Of a stretch of 64,000 nucleotides of DNA, positions 24,456-37,001 are shown piece after piece; position 1 is the first letter of the stretch, and every line of letters begins with the position of its first letter. The translations under genes and the position numbers were made by a program. This stretch comes from Mugil cephalus (taxonomy: Eukaryota > Chordata > Actinopteri > Mugiliformes > Mugilidae): NCBI RefSeq assembly GCF_022458985.1, contig NC_061786.1:19040974-19104973 (forward strand), read 5' to 3'. A model generated the notes under the pieces. That model was not told where the DNA came from, made no database searches, and saw nothing but the letters and a program-made list of their open reading frames with translations.

Positions 24456-27400
24456 TTAGCGGAAGAAGCCGAGTTTCTCTCTGAGCCACTCCTCTGTTAG
24501 GTCCTCTGTGTTCCTGATCTCAAACACCTACGGATGAAACATGAAAGAAAGAAAAGACTTGGATTCAGAACTGACTTCAAGTACAAATGGAAAAAGCGCG
24601 ACAGCAGCTGATACAACAAAACAACCCTGACATAGAAGAATTAATAATAAATATTAATAAGTCAGACTAACGCAATGTATAGGAATAGTCAGGGATACAT
24701 TTATTGGATTCATCTTCTGTGCTTTTATGTATATTGTATATACACAATATATTCATATATTTTATATATATTTTATATATTCTCAAGATTTGCCCTACTT
24801 ATCGTTATCTTACTTATTAATTAATCCTCTGAGCAACATGAATATTTGAACCAATTTTATGGAAATACATTTAATACACAAGTTACAGCTCTAAATAAAA
24901 GAGTCAAGAAGATTCATCGTGTACCATAATAAAATTAGTTTAATTAGACTGTAAGTTCACTAACCTTGGTCAGTTCAACAGTTTGCACCAGCTTGTTTTT
25001 GCTTCCTGCGTACATCATCTGCTGCTCTGGTCTGCAACCTGCCCGACACAAACACACCGACATTCACAAAAGTCTCGTAAAGCGTCGTGTCCGGGCGCCG
25101 CGCGTGAACGAATTCCAGAGACGTTCTTACCCACTGGACTGGAGAAGATGAAGCAGAGGGGATAAGACACGCGCCCGTCGTCGTGTTGGTACTTGTAGCT
25201 GTAGACGATAAACGTTCCTGGTGCTAAGGACGGTTCACGGATTTTACTTTGCGACATAAATCGTTCACTATTTTACAAAATAACTCTAAAATAAAATCCA
25301 TTCAAAGGATATCTGGGCTGTCTCTCCGGCAGCTCATCCTTTAGATCGTCAGGAGAAATATCCTAAAACGAGACAGATATGAACAAGTTTATCAGTTATT
25401 TTTAAACTATTTCCACCTAAAATCTTCAATCCACATTTAACACGTCAACATAAGAGGAATCGCACCTCGTGTTCTTCCTCCAGGATAACGAGCTGCTTGT
25501 CTTTATCGATCTTCACTGAAGCGAACAAAAAAAACAATCAGGGGTTTAATGAGGAACACAATCAGTTTAGGAGACAATTAATAAAAGAGGAGGAGGCCGG
25601 TGACTTACTAACGATGGCCGCGTTGTTGGTCTCCTTCCGAAAACGGAACTCCTTCAGCTTCTTAACCAGATCCTCGTCCACATCACAGACCACCAGTGAC
25701 TCGCTCTGACCGAAGAGGAGAAAGAAAGGAAAACATGTCAATAGAGTCCACTTTAGAGATGACAGCGTTCGTTTGGATTAAACGCACAAATCTGATTTAT
25801 GGAGCATATACGCTACACAAGGCAAAAGCAATGCATTGTGTGTGTCATGCATGAAGAAGATGCACCAACTATAAAAACCTGTGGAGCAGATTAAACTGTT
25901 TGCACCTAAATGTTGCTAAATACACTCTTTTTCATTTTTAATATGATACTTTACAGATGACTTCAAGGGCATTTAACACATTTTATTGCTCCGTCAAAAG
26001 ACGTAAAAGGCGCAAAAGTATTTCATGTATTGGATCATCTGTAGGCACTGACTCCTAAGGAGACACGCAGCTCAATATGTAATAAATAGATCCATAAATC
26101 TAAACGGTTGATGAAGGACAGGGTGGCGTTTAGTTTGAAAGCATTCACCTCTACGGTTCAAACAGCAGCCGCCCATTAGTGGCTTTTTGAGCACATCAAA
26201 CAGTCCGTACGCCAACGTTACTCTCTGCTCCGCAAGAGTCCAATCTGACCCACGGGCTTTAATCCAGGGAGAGAACAATGCACCAGTCTGAGCAGGATTT
26301 TATTGGTCTGAGCCTCCCTGGTGTCCACACACACACACACACAACATTACATAACTCCATCACAAAGACATAAACTCTCCAAGAGTCTCTGCAGACGCCC
26401 TCAAATCTATAATTACACCTTCCCTGAGCAGATGGCTGGTGGGAGTCAGGATTTCAATGAGCTCAGGCAGAGATCTTCACAGATTAAGAAGAGGCTGGAG
26501 TGTGTCTGGGGCTGTGGAAAAACAGGATGCATGCGGAGAGGAAGGGCAACAGGCACGACAATAAAAGGACGGACGTGGCCACAGGTTTACTTCTGGTTTT
26601 AAATTCCTCTTGACAGCTAGCCCGTCAGTTTGGCTGCTAATTGGTCCAGGGGATAACAGCCGGTTAATGAGGCTCAGAGTGAGTAAAAGGACAGGGCAGC
26701 AACTCGACTCTAGTGTTGATCGACGGTGAGGAGAGTTGAATCTGTCATGACAAGCAGTTCAGAAAAAGCCTGAGGGGGGGAAACATCAGCTAACGTTGAG
26801 GCAGCAGCTCAAGCCCAAACCCAGACGTGTTGAAACACATCGCTGCGAGTCTCTGCGTCAATTCCCCCGCACGCACCAGCCGGAAACCACACACCGTGGC
26901 CTACAAAATAAAACCCTACACAAAATAAAACCCTACACAAAATAAAACCCTACACATAGCATCTATAGACGAGAGAGCAGCAAAAAATATGAAAGTAAAA
27001 AGTGTAGGGTATAAAAGATGAACAATAAAATAGAATAAAAAGATACAAGTACTAGCATACATACAAAAAGTACAATGGACGTGTAACTGAGTTATGATTT
27101 TGTCCAAAGTAAGCAGTAAAACCGTTAAACCTTGAGGTGTAATAATATTGCACGTATTAAGAGTGTTCATTCACATATTGTTAAAAATGTCATGTTTTGT
27201 TCAATCAACAGCCCAAATACCCAATATAATCACTCGAGGTGATGACTTATTCTTAATTTTTGGCATTTTTGCTACAGGAAAATACCTTCTAAGAATATTT
27301 TCTTTTGCTCCACTAATCAATTAAACTAAATTCAACTTCACAATGCATTGACTCATTTCCAATGTACAGAACTGTTAAAACGCTACACTCGCTCGTTAGA

Positions 27401-28400
27401 TTGTTATCTTTAAATGGTTCGTGCAATGTGTAAATCAACACATCACACGCTCACTTCTTAAATAAGGTCAACAAAATCTTTACTGCCAAGCATGGGGAGT
27501 CAGATCACATTTGAAAGCACTTTTTCCTTGTTTTAACATTTTTACTCTAGTGAAACTTGACATCTATGTTAGTAATAACTGGAAAGCAAAATGATGGATT
27601 ACTATTTCAGTGTCTAAACTGCACTGTTTCTGTTCATGTACAATAAATGTCTTACTTCGTGGTGTATTTGTAATTATCAAATCTACAGAGACATTGAAAT
27701 ACTTTGTGTATTATAATAGATAGATAGATATACCTTTATTGTCCCATGAGGGAAATTCATTTTCACACTCATTTTCACAAGCAACATATAAAACAACATG
27801 TAGACATCACCAACATTGAACCACATTAATACATAATCAAAAAAACAAAAACATCACCAACACTGAGCCAAAACACCACCAGACACTATTATATTACAGC
27901 ACAAGGGAGTTGACATGCAACAAGGAAAATCTGCTGCAGTCTGACCTCATCTGACCATGTTTGTTCTCCATATATGCAAATACTAAATTTAAAATAACTA
28001 ACACACAACTAACACACACTTTAAGCTATTTTACAAAAGTATTTTATTAATTATATACAATGAAATCATTTGCAATGCCGAGAGGTTCAAGTCAACTGCC
28101 TGATATAAAATATGATACTGATGTTTCTTTTGAAACGGGGCGCATCTTTCTCCACATCTTCAATGTGCTCTTATTGTGAAATCCCTCGCCGGAAATCCGT
28201 CCCTACTGTTGTGACCGACTTGACACATCGACCGGAGGGCGGAACTAATGCTAGGCTAGCAGGCTAACGCTAGCCAATCTGCGACCTCACTTTTCCTCAA
28301 TAGTGCCCCATAAACTTCACATTTGTCACGAGCCCACGGTCACGACGCGGGAAGGAAAATGTCGCTCGTCCTGTTGCGTAAAAAGTGAACAACTCACCAT
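24456..28400 (-). CDS. gmfb: Glia maturation factor beta (ADF-H domain, Arp2/3 debranching factor)
   Basis: There are seven coding exons: 28400-28398, 25705-25609, 25515-25466, 25362-25313, 25213-25131, 25038-24965, 24527-24456. They total 429 nt, 142 aa, the same as human GMFB. The protein reads (M)[20 protein letters not shown], then the ADF-homology core with [40 protein letters not shown], and ends [10 protein letters not shown]. Family members bind Arp2/3 and remove actin branches in the cytoplasm. The first coding exon holds only the ATG, directly followed by the GTGAGT donor. The fourth intron has ATATCC...AC borders (see separate entry). The beta rather than gamma assignment rests on sequence and on the cdkn3-cnih1 neighbourhood. 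Intron 1 is 2.7 kb and contains several repeats. Confidence 0.96.
25214..25312 (-). other. gmfb: U12-type AT-AC intron of gmfb
   Basis: This 99-nt intron, read on the minus strand, starts ATATCCTTT, the U12 AT-AC donor consensus, and ends in AC after a branch-like TCCTTAGC about 11 bases before the 3' border. Using these borders joins CCC-AG to G-TTT-ATC-GTC and restores the family sequence [15 protein letters not shown] alternative does not do so. Excision by the minor spliceosome is inferred from these motifs. Confidence 0.85.
26903..26953. repeat. Three tandem copies of a 17-bp unit
   Basis: The unit acaaaataaaaccctac is repeated three times exactly, in gmfb intron 1. It has no spacers and is too short to be a CRISPR or a classical satellite. 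Confidence 0.8.
27714..27900. mobile_element. LINE-type tail with GATA microsatellite
   Basis: Four TAGA units are followed by tacctttattgtcccatgag and ggaaattcattttcac. This is the usual 3' tail plus microsatellite layout of fish non-LTR elements, in gmfb intron 1. The right limit is uncertain and no coding part remains. Confidence 0.5.
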
Positions 28401-29400
28401 TGTTGCAGAGTTGAAAATCCCCGTGAAGCTACAGCTGCCGCTCTGAATGGTAGGGACGCTTTCAATGTTTTTTTTTTTTTTTTACTTCACATCATCTTGT
28501 GACTGCTTTGACCGACCAATCCCAAACAGGCACCCCTCCTTCAAAAGTTAGTCATAAATCCGTCCTCTTGTCTGTAAATCACTGTAAAATTTAAAATTAA
28601 CTTCTTATTCAAAAAATATTATGTTTAAAACTTAGCTATAAAAAAACATTGTACTAATACGATTCACCGGTTAATAATAAGGTGTGCAATTCAGATATAA
28701 ATTTACTTTTTATGCAGATATATATATTTAATTATTACATTTATTTTGCAGAATGAGACTATGAGAAATGAAAAATGATATTCATTTTGATAAATAAAGC
28801 TTTAATAAAACATAATAAAATGTTATACCAGCTGCATATTGAATTCCAGAAAGTTTATTTAATTGTACCGGTAATGATTCTTGTTCCAGGCGATAAAAAG
28901 AGATTAATGCACCGATTAATGCAGATTAATAAAGAACTGCTTTCTTCTTCCTCTTTATCTGTATTTAGTTATACTAATAGTATTTATTAACTTGTATTGA
29001 CTTGATTGTATGATTAAAACAAAGTCAAACCCAACTTTACTTTTTTTTTTTTTTCATTAGGGCGTGTGTGGGTGTGTGTTATCTATCTTTGTGAGGACCA
29101 ACTTGGGTTTTTAGATTTTAGAAAAGGACGAACTTTCGGAAAGTCAGCTAAACTGGATTTGTTTGAAGCCAGTGAGTTGTTTTTTAAGGTTAGAATCGGC
29201 TTCAGGTTGGATTAAATTTAAAGGTTGGTGGTTAAAGATGCGTTACGTAAACGGGAGTCCTCACAGGAGTAGAGGAAGTGCGTGTGTTTGTGTTTGCGCC
29301 CGGAACGCGCCGTACGTCACCAGCGCGGCGCGTTCACGTGGGTCCTTTTCAAGAGTTGTAGTTTTTAGCAGATCAGGCGTTAGCTTCGAGAGGCTAACAT
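28401..29400. promoter_or_regulatory. Divergent gmfb / lgals3 intergenic promoter region
   Basis: About 1 kb separates the gmfb ATG (minus) from the first lgals3 exon (plus). Both flanks are GC-richer (28140-28400 and 29230-29400) and the middle is AT-rich. The order of the two genes makes this the shared upstream region. No other gene is supported. Confidence 0.5.
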
Positions 29401-29483
29401 AGCTGGCTGCCTGCTCCCCCACAGCTGGATTAATCACCACTAACCACCCGCTGTCTTTTGAGAGGAGACCGTCTTCTGGCGAG
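29401..29483 (+). other. lgals3: Probable noncoding first exon of lgals3
   Basis: A GC-rich block ends in GAG followed by a GTAGCG donor at 29484. The next exon begins after TTTCAG with ATCATG, so the start codon is in exon 2, as in other LGALS3 genes. The upstream limit is approximate. Confidence 0.45.
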
Positions 29484-29861
29484 GTAGCGCGAAAACTAAG
29501 GTTTCGGCACTTATTTCTTCAGATGTGTTGAAGCTAAGAATAAAATAACGAGCAAGCGTTGACTAATAGTTAGCTGCTGTGTGCTAGGTCGATAGCCAAC
29601 TATGTAACATCAGATAATTGGGTGTTAAAAAAAAAAACAGTTTTAACCCTAAAGTGAGTGCGGTGTCTGTTTTGACTTGTTGTTTTCATTTTATAGCTTG
29701 GTCTGGCTATTTTGACTGCGGCTGAATGGATTTTGTGGATGTTATTTGAGGATGGAAACATTTACTCAGAGCCTGTGTGTGTGACAAACCCAGTGTTTGA
29801 CAGCTTGTTGTAACCACCCAGTAAAGCTGATGAAAGTTGTTTCTCGTTTTCGTTTCAGATC

Positions 29862-32800
29862 ATGGCAGATTTCTCGGTGAGTCCAAAGAATTTCACACCT
29901 CCACGTATTTGTTTTTATATTTTTTTTTTATATTTACTTGTACCAGGAAGTTACACAAATGTTTAGTTGTGGATGAAGTGAGTCACTTTGCATTTTTTGC
30001 CTTGTTGTGTGTAGCTGTCAGATGCCTTAGCGGACGACACCCCAAGCCAGGCGAATAAAATAGGCAACACCAACCCGGCTGCTCCGGCCAGCAACCCCCC
30101 ACCTCCTGCAAACCCGGGATGGCCCGGTTCAGCCCCGGGAGCTCCCACCCAGCCCTCTGCTCCGGGTGACTACGCCGGTGGGTTGTCCGGCCCGGGGGCA
30201 CCAGGGCAGTTCCCGTTCCCCTCAGGTCCTGGAGCACCGGGGCAATATCCAGGACCCCCTTCAGCACCTGGCGGGTTCCCCCCTGGTCCGGGGATACCTG
30301 GACAGTATCCGCCGGCTCCAGGAGCTCCGGGACAGTTTCCCTCTGGCCCTGGAGCCCCCGGGCAGTTCCCCGGGCAGTATCCACCTGAAGGAGCTCCGGG
30401 ACAGCTACCCGGAGGCCCCGTTTCGTACCCATCCGGACCGTTTCCTTCCGGCCCTGGAGCTCCACCCGGGCCTTACCCAAATGTGCCTTACCCGGGTTGT
30501 CAGCCCGGAGGAGGAGGCAACGGCATGTACGGACCGGGAGGTCCAGGCGCATTCCCCCCTCCAGCTGGCCCCGGCTCTTTCCCAGCATTCCCCGCTGCCG
30601 GAGGTTTCCCCCCTATACCGACTGGATCGTGGGGGCCGCATGCAGGTGGAGGCTTCCCTCCCGCCCCCGGCCCCTTTGCCCCCGGCCCCATGGCTCCGTA
30701 CGGTGGCCCTGCTGCTCCTGGAAGCACGCTGGTAAGTACGCTTAATATTAAATATTACGTTTCCTGCTTTGCTGTTGTTCTTTTCCTCTGGGGGAGGTGA
30801 CCTACTGGAGCATCCTTAAACACTTGGTGTCTTTGGGGGTTTATTTAACGCTGCACATGGTGGACAGAGAACGTTTCTTTCCTCTGCTGCTGCGATTTAG
30901 TGAAAGGAGGGTTCATTCTCAGCGAGGGCTACGTTTGGATTATTTCTCTCTATCCTGGGCTCTGCTGGACTGCAAAACAAATATTAAACGTCAACGAATA
31001 TTCAAAAGTAGTTACAAAAAAATGTATTCTTGTCTTTCAGCCCAGATATAATCCACCATTTTATTGAAAGCATGAACTCAGCTTTTCAGTCGGACAAGGA
31101 CGTCACTTCCAGAGTCAACATATGGTTTGATAGTGTCAAAGACTGGATATATTTATACTACACAGTGCACACAATAGAATTCACTTAAAGATGGTGTTAA
31201 ATCTACTCGATGTAAAGTTTTAATTAAGTGCAATATGATCTAATATACTCATGTTTACCTTGTTACCTTACAGGTAACGTCACAATTTGAACCAATGACT
31301 TGTCACTCATGTACATGGTTATAATTAAAGTTCTTTTTGTTTACTCCCAGTTTGTTTCAGAGGTCATTTTGTACAATGTTTTTTCTGTTGTAAAAATGTT
31401 TTATTTTTCCTGTCGTTGCCCTGGTTAATCATGTGACTTACGAACGAGTGCGTGTTGAAATAAATGAAGGAGATAATGAGTCATTGTGGAGTTACAGCAG
31501 GAATGTGGGCTGGGTCCAACTTTTAAGTAATATTTAACTAAAATCCTCTGCTTTTTCGTGACATTAAGTTTGCTGTATATTACCAAGTCCAGACTATTAG
31601 TGATAAAACAATTAAACACGGTAAATATTAAAATACACATATTTTCCATTTGGGAATTTGTTTTCAAAACATACACAAACGAAAGCACATTAAACGAATC
31701 TCACGACGTAAGATGGGATTATTTCTTGCAGATGGTGCCGTATGATCTCCCACTTCATGCTGGAATTATGCCACGTCTCGTAATCACAGTAATCGGGGAA
31801 CCTCTTCCTGGTGCAGACAGGTATCACCCCAACAACAGAGACAAGACATATTACTACTATACTGCTTTTAACAACTAGTTCTTTTAACGACGCTTTGTTT
31901 GCAGGTTCAATGTTGACTTCCTCAGAGGCCCAGACGTCGTCTTTCACTTCAACCCTCGATTTCACGAGAACACAATTGTCAGAAACTCCAACCTAGGCGG
32001 ATACTGGGGCCCCGAGGAGCGGGACGGATGCTTCCCTTTCGCTCCCGGTCGTCGTTTTGAGGTAAAAATGTGATGTAACTGTAATCGACGCTTACGTCAA
32101 GATTGTCAAACTGAAAACGCTGCATATGTTTTAAGTGTTTCTGATATTTATGTGACAGGTTAGAGGGATGACTTTCAACAGGAAATGAAACACCGTGCAC
32201 ATTTAACTATGACTATTTACCTAGTACTATTTTAATTCAGACAAATGTCACTCGGCTTTGGAAGGAGAGAAGGGAGTTGTTGTATTTCATCTTTTCGTTT
32301 CATTTGGACACGAGTAAATACCAGGACCTCGTTGTACAAACAGCTGCTGGGCCAGTCAGTATTTCAGCGCGCTAACAGGTTTGTCTGGGCTATAACCAAA
32401 GTTGTACATCCTGGTATTTTTTCAAAATTTTGACAGTATCGCATTAGTATTATTATTTTTTTTTTTATGCATCTCATGTTCAAATCGTTTTCTACTGAAA
32501 ATGTCAAGAGTTGAGAGACGACTTAATGCAGTGGACTGACTAAGGATGGACTGTTTTACTGTGATGATGTGTAAATATTGTAGGATAATCCCCCACTAGT
32601 AGTAAAACAGGTTTACATGGCCCCTGTGTTAGCATGTTAGCGTGTTAGCTGCGACCGGCTACCGTAATAACTGTAGTCTGTGCGCAATCTTTTTTTCTCA
32701 TTCATAAAAAGCTAAAATTGGGGATGTTTTCGGGGACAGCTTTAGCTCGGGGGACAGGTCATCCAAAACGGGGACTGTCCCCCAGAAATCGGGGACATCT

Positions 32801-34554
32801 GGTCACTCTAAAAAAACAAAGAACCGACAGGGCACCTTTTTTTGTCTTTCGGAAGTTTCCATCTTCACCACGTCTCACAGTGAGTCGCGCCATTTGTGTT
32901 TAGAAGCGCTACACTGAAAATGGTCCGGTATGAAACAGTGTCTTGCTGTGTAATCAAATACACCGGTGTGCCAGTATATTAAAAATTCACATCACGACAG
33001 AACAATATACCGGTGTTCGGTATGAACCAATATATCGCCCAGCCCTACTAACAGGCATGTGCAGCTCTGAGTCAGAAACGGTAATGAGACTGGTGAGATA
33101 TTAATTTTGCAGTAGAAATTAGACGTCCAGCATTTCCCTTTTAAGTTGGGTTGAAAAGTCTGCTTTCACGTTTTCCTTCTGTTGAGAAGGAAAATAAATA
33201 AAAAATGCTAAGCTATAACTAAATTACAGGTAAAATTACGCTGCAGGTTCTTGAGTAAGAACCTCATGTAGCCGGCCAGGTGGAAACGCAGATAAAAGGG
33301 GAAAAGAGAAGCAGAAGCAAAGAGATTGACGCGTTTAGAGCGTCATAAAGTTATGAAATCAGTGCAAACTGAAGAAGGGAGTGTCACTTTTCCAGGAGCA
33401 TTTTCATAAATGCACCGTGGCCTTGAAGACATCACCCAGAGGACGCTTTAGTGAGAACTTTACCCTCCTAGCTACCGGGTACAAAGTCCGTGTAATCTCC
33501 CATCGAAGCCATGTGTCATTACTCATGTTCATCCTGTCCTGCCCCATGAAAACACCATCCTTCATCTAGGTGAGGTTCGGACAATAATCTCTCAGTGTGT
33601 AGAGGACGTTAGGCCTGATATGAACATGTGTCCCCTGTGAGGTCAGTGTTAAACATCTCAAAGCCGAACTTTATCTCTAATACTAGTTTTATTATCAGTC
33701 AGTGAGAAGAATCGATTTTCAGTTTAGTGAGTGAGTTAGTTACAGCCAAAGACGGAGAAAAACGACACACAAGGTTCCTACCTGAGTATGGAAGTTGATT
33801 TTATAAATTTCCAGGTCTGAAAAAGTATGGAAAGCGACAGCTAGTGTATGGAAAAATACTCTGTTTACCACTGTTTAATTTTCTAAAACATAAAATTCTT
33901 AAAAAGTAAATAGATCGACCTGTTGTTGACAGCGTATACATTCAGATTAATGAAAACAAACAATTAATTCCATAATTATTTTACATGATACGCAATTATT
34001 TACTCAAATTTTGTCGTTTTTTTTTAACAGAGAAGTCTGGAAAAAGTGGAATTTTGAAATTTCAAATGTGTAAAAACACTGGTCAAACTTTTACTTTGAA
34101 TCACTGTCATTTTATTTAAAAGAGTTGCTAATTAATTTTTTTCCCCCAGTCAACAAATAGCGTTTAAAATAGCAACTGGACTTTTAGAGAAGACATTTCA
34201 CCGCTCATCCCGAGTAGCTTCAGTTTTAAACAACTAGTGGGAAGTTTGAAGTTTAAATGAGGAATTTAACCCGTCAGAAACAAGTCCAGCTGCTTTTTGT
34301 TTGTCTGACTGAGAACCTCCTCAGACGCCTTCACTGTCAGCGAACCCGTTCTGTAAATCAGCGTGTTTTCACGTGTGTCGCCGTGTGTGTCCCTGCAGCT
34401 GAAGATCCTGGTGGAGGAGGACATGTTCAAGGTGGCGGTGGACGGCACACACCTGCTGGAGTACGAGCACAGAGTGGGCGGCCTGGAGGAAGTGACCATG
34501 CTGAGGGTGGCGGGAGACGTCGCCCTCTACAGCGTCGCCCCCAACATGATCTGA
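29862..34554 (+). CDS. lgals3: Galectin-3
   Basis: There are five coding exons: 29862-29876, 30015-30731, 31732-31820, 31905-32061, 34399-34554. They total 1134 nt, 377 aa; the human protein is 250 aa. It begins MADFSLSDAL, like human MADNFSLHDAL with its CK1-phosphorylated serine region. Residues about 28-244 are a Pro/Gly/Ala-rich tail of imperfect GAPGQ/YP-type repeats in one exon. Residues about 246-377 are the carbohydrate-recognition domain, with the beta-galactoside contacts in place: His288-x-Asn290-x-Arg292, Asn301, Trp308, Glu311/Glu312 and Arg313. Chimera-type galectins bind beta-galactosides and self-assemble through the tail. There is no signal peptide, as expected for non-classical secretion. 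The long tail accounts for the extra length. Confidence 0.96.
30180..30731 (+). repeat. lgals3: Galectin-3 Pro/Gly-rich repeat-coding tract
   Basis: The tract codes imperfect repeats such as GAPGQF, GAPGQYP and FPSGPGAPGQ, with locally high GC. Its composition keeps several other frames open on both strands. The repeats diverge at the DNA level, so the tract has expanded by duplication and then drifted. Confidence 0.85.
32725..33050. repeat. Interspersed repeat remnants in lgals3 intron 4
   Basis: Two pieces are recognisable by texture: a block with ggggactgtcccccagaaat (about 32760-32815), and a right-hand piece ending in atatatcgcccagccctac (to about 33050), which looks like a hAT-type non-autonomous terminus. 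Limits and families are uncertain. Confidence 0.35.
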
Positions 34555-35316
34555 GTCCGAGAACCCGGGTCTATCGCTGGATTTTTAAGTCCTTTCAAAT
34601 ACTCGGGTGCATTTTTTTGATGGAATGTGCAAGACATATAGTCAGCGAAGTGCAATCGTTGCCCCCCCTCCCTCTCAACCACCCCCCCACCCACCCACCA
34701 ACCAACCAACCTGGCACATTTCCATCAGAACAGGAGGCAGATTAAACCGGGTTAGAGCTCCACTTTTCTGTTTAACTTCTTTAAGCCACTCACAAACCAA
34801 TCTTACTTTAACATAATGACTAAGTACAACAGGAAAAAAAAAGATTTTAGGGAAAAAATTAATTTATACCTTAACTAAAAAAGATTGTAACACATTTCAG
34901 ATATTTCTCTAGTGTTTTGTTTACATGTTTGTTTATTATTCGTCCCCTTCATTTCAACATCTTGACGAGCCTTTTGTGATGCATGAGAGTGAGATGCTGA
35001 AACCTTTTACCCCCCAAAGCGCGTGAATCTACGCTGACTCTGAGCTGCGTAGTCCCTCTGAGCTCTCAGACTGAAGAGTTATGTTTAATGAACTGTGATT
35101 TCATGTTGAAGTCGCATCCGATAATGTGGAGGGGAAAAAAAAAAGAAACAAAAAAAAAGGGTTTGAAATATTAAAATGGGGCCGCGCGCCGTGAATAAAG
35201 GTCTGATTTGCTGCCAAAGACGACAGCGATACAGTATTTAGGGATGATCTAAATGAAGTGATGAATGATGGAGGCTGTTTAAATCAGATTATTGTACATT
35301 TATCCTGCCTGCACAC

Positions 35317-35322
35317 AATAAA
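35317..35322 (+). terminator. lgals3: lgals3 polyadenylation signal
   Basis: AATAAA lies about 0.76 kb after the stop. A proximal AATAAA is at 35194-35199. The 3' UTR between is AT-rich with T and A runs. Confidence 0.55.
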
Positions 35323-37001
35323 TACTGGTTTCCCTGTTCTCTCTTGTTTTCATCCAGCAGTGGGACAAAATGAATCCTCTGTTAGTACATTTGATGTATT
35401 TTAGTGACAAAATCTATCGAGTTTATTCTAAATTAAATGGAATAAGATACATTTGCTGGTGCGATGTGGGATAACAACACATAAATTGACCTGTTAGTCA
35501 AGTTTATGAGAGTTTTTAAAGTCAGCATAATATAATAATAGTAAAGGTCCTAAATGATTTAGAGGGAAATTTAAATTCACTTTAACCATCAGCACAGCAT
35601 TAAATTTAGTTTATAACACTGCAATCTTTTCAACACATTATTCTTAATGAGTATTATTATTTTACTTATTTAGGTAAATTGTGTTTTGCATAAAGAAAAC
35701 AAAATATTTATGATTTAATAAAATGGATGAATGAAGGATCTTATTACAGATAAATACTTGTACTTGCTGATCCTGAGGTTCTTCAGTGTTAAACTGTTGT
35801 TATTGTTATTGGCAATAAATTACATTTAAATGAGAAGATGAGGTGGGAACAACAAGTGCAAAACAAACATAGACATATCAGTCTGTCCTCTGTCCTCCTT
35901 TTGGACTGAACAGACCCTGCAGACTCTTGGCAGGCGACTTTATCCAAACCCCCACCCCTTAAAAACACATACTTTCTACTGTGTTTCTCATCTTATCACA
36001 GACAAACCTTAAAAAGAAAGAAAGAAAACATTTGCGTATTCCCCTTAAAATGGGGCTGGACACGCCTGTGCTCCACTTTTAATATGTGGAAACCCTTCCA
36101 CTGCGTTCCCACAAAGGTTTAATTAACTTATATGCACCATTTTATCATTATTATTATTATTATTATTATTTTAACACAAACAATGAATAGTTTACAGTAC
36201 AGTGCTGGGAGGGAAGCAAAGTGCTTATACGAAGTCATCTCTCCTGTCTGAGAATGAACATTAATGGTTGATCAGAGGGTGAGAAAAAACAAGAAATACA
36301 ATGATAAACTACAACACAGTTCTGAGATAGAAATTAAATATATATATATAAAATAATAATATGGAAAAGATTCAAATAAAGGCAATAGAAAATGGAAACT
36401 AAAAAAAGTGAAAGTCAGCGTTTATAAGACATATTAGAACATTTTTAAAGCTCATCTTTAAAGACTTTTAAAGGTGATGCAATTTTGGTGTTTGGACGTA
36501 ATCATTTGTTCTTCTAGTTGGAAAAAAATCGTAAAAAGTTAGAGAAATGGGCACATTATGTTTACATTTTAGGTATCTGAAGATGTAAATGCATATATGG
36601 ATGCATTCAGTTTCTCTACAAGATAAAATGGAGTAGTTATAACTTTGAAGAGAGCGGCAGAAAGTCTCATAAGTAGTTTAGAAATATAGGAAGGAAGTAG
36701 CAATAACTCCAGATATTATTGCAATAATTGAGATCAGGAAAAAATCAACTTTAACATATGATTTTCTGTGGACACTATTTATACGTTTTAAATTTCCCAG
36801 GCCTGCAGTTCCGTCTCCTCCCGTTAGGGGGCAGCACAGCCGACAACAACCCCCGTCTCCACCGGAGGAAGCAAATCGAAACTCCTCAATGAGTTCACCT
36901 TCAGATAAACAGTTAGTCCCCGTTTCTTTCCACGCAGGCTCTTCTTTTTTTTTTTTTTTTTTTTTTCTTTTCTTTGGAAGTAGTTTTGGCGTCTTGCTGC
37001 C
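35323..37001. other. Intergenic spacer lgals3 - synj2bp
   Basis: AT-rich with an ATT microsatellite (about 36148-36172) and a 20-base T run (about 36945-36966) just before the synj2bp start. I see no gene. The synj2bp 5' UTR and promoter occupy the last few hundred bases. Confidence 0.5.

Noticed and set aside
26903-26953. Short direct repeats that could suggest a CRISPR array
   Set aside because: The 17-bp units are contiguous with no spacers, there are only three, and this is a vertebrate intron.
29983-30800. Several long open frames on both strands overlapping lgals3 exon 3
   Set aside because: They are shadows of the Pro/Gly-rich repeat, whose GC-rich codons lack stops in other frames. 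None has a family match, and the galectin frame continues across splice sites.
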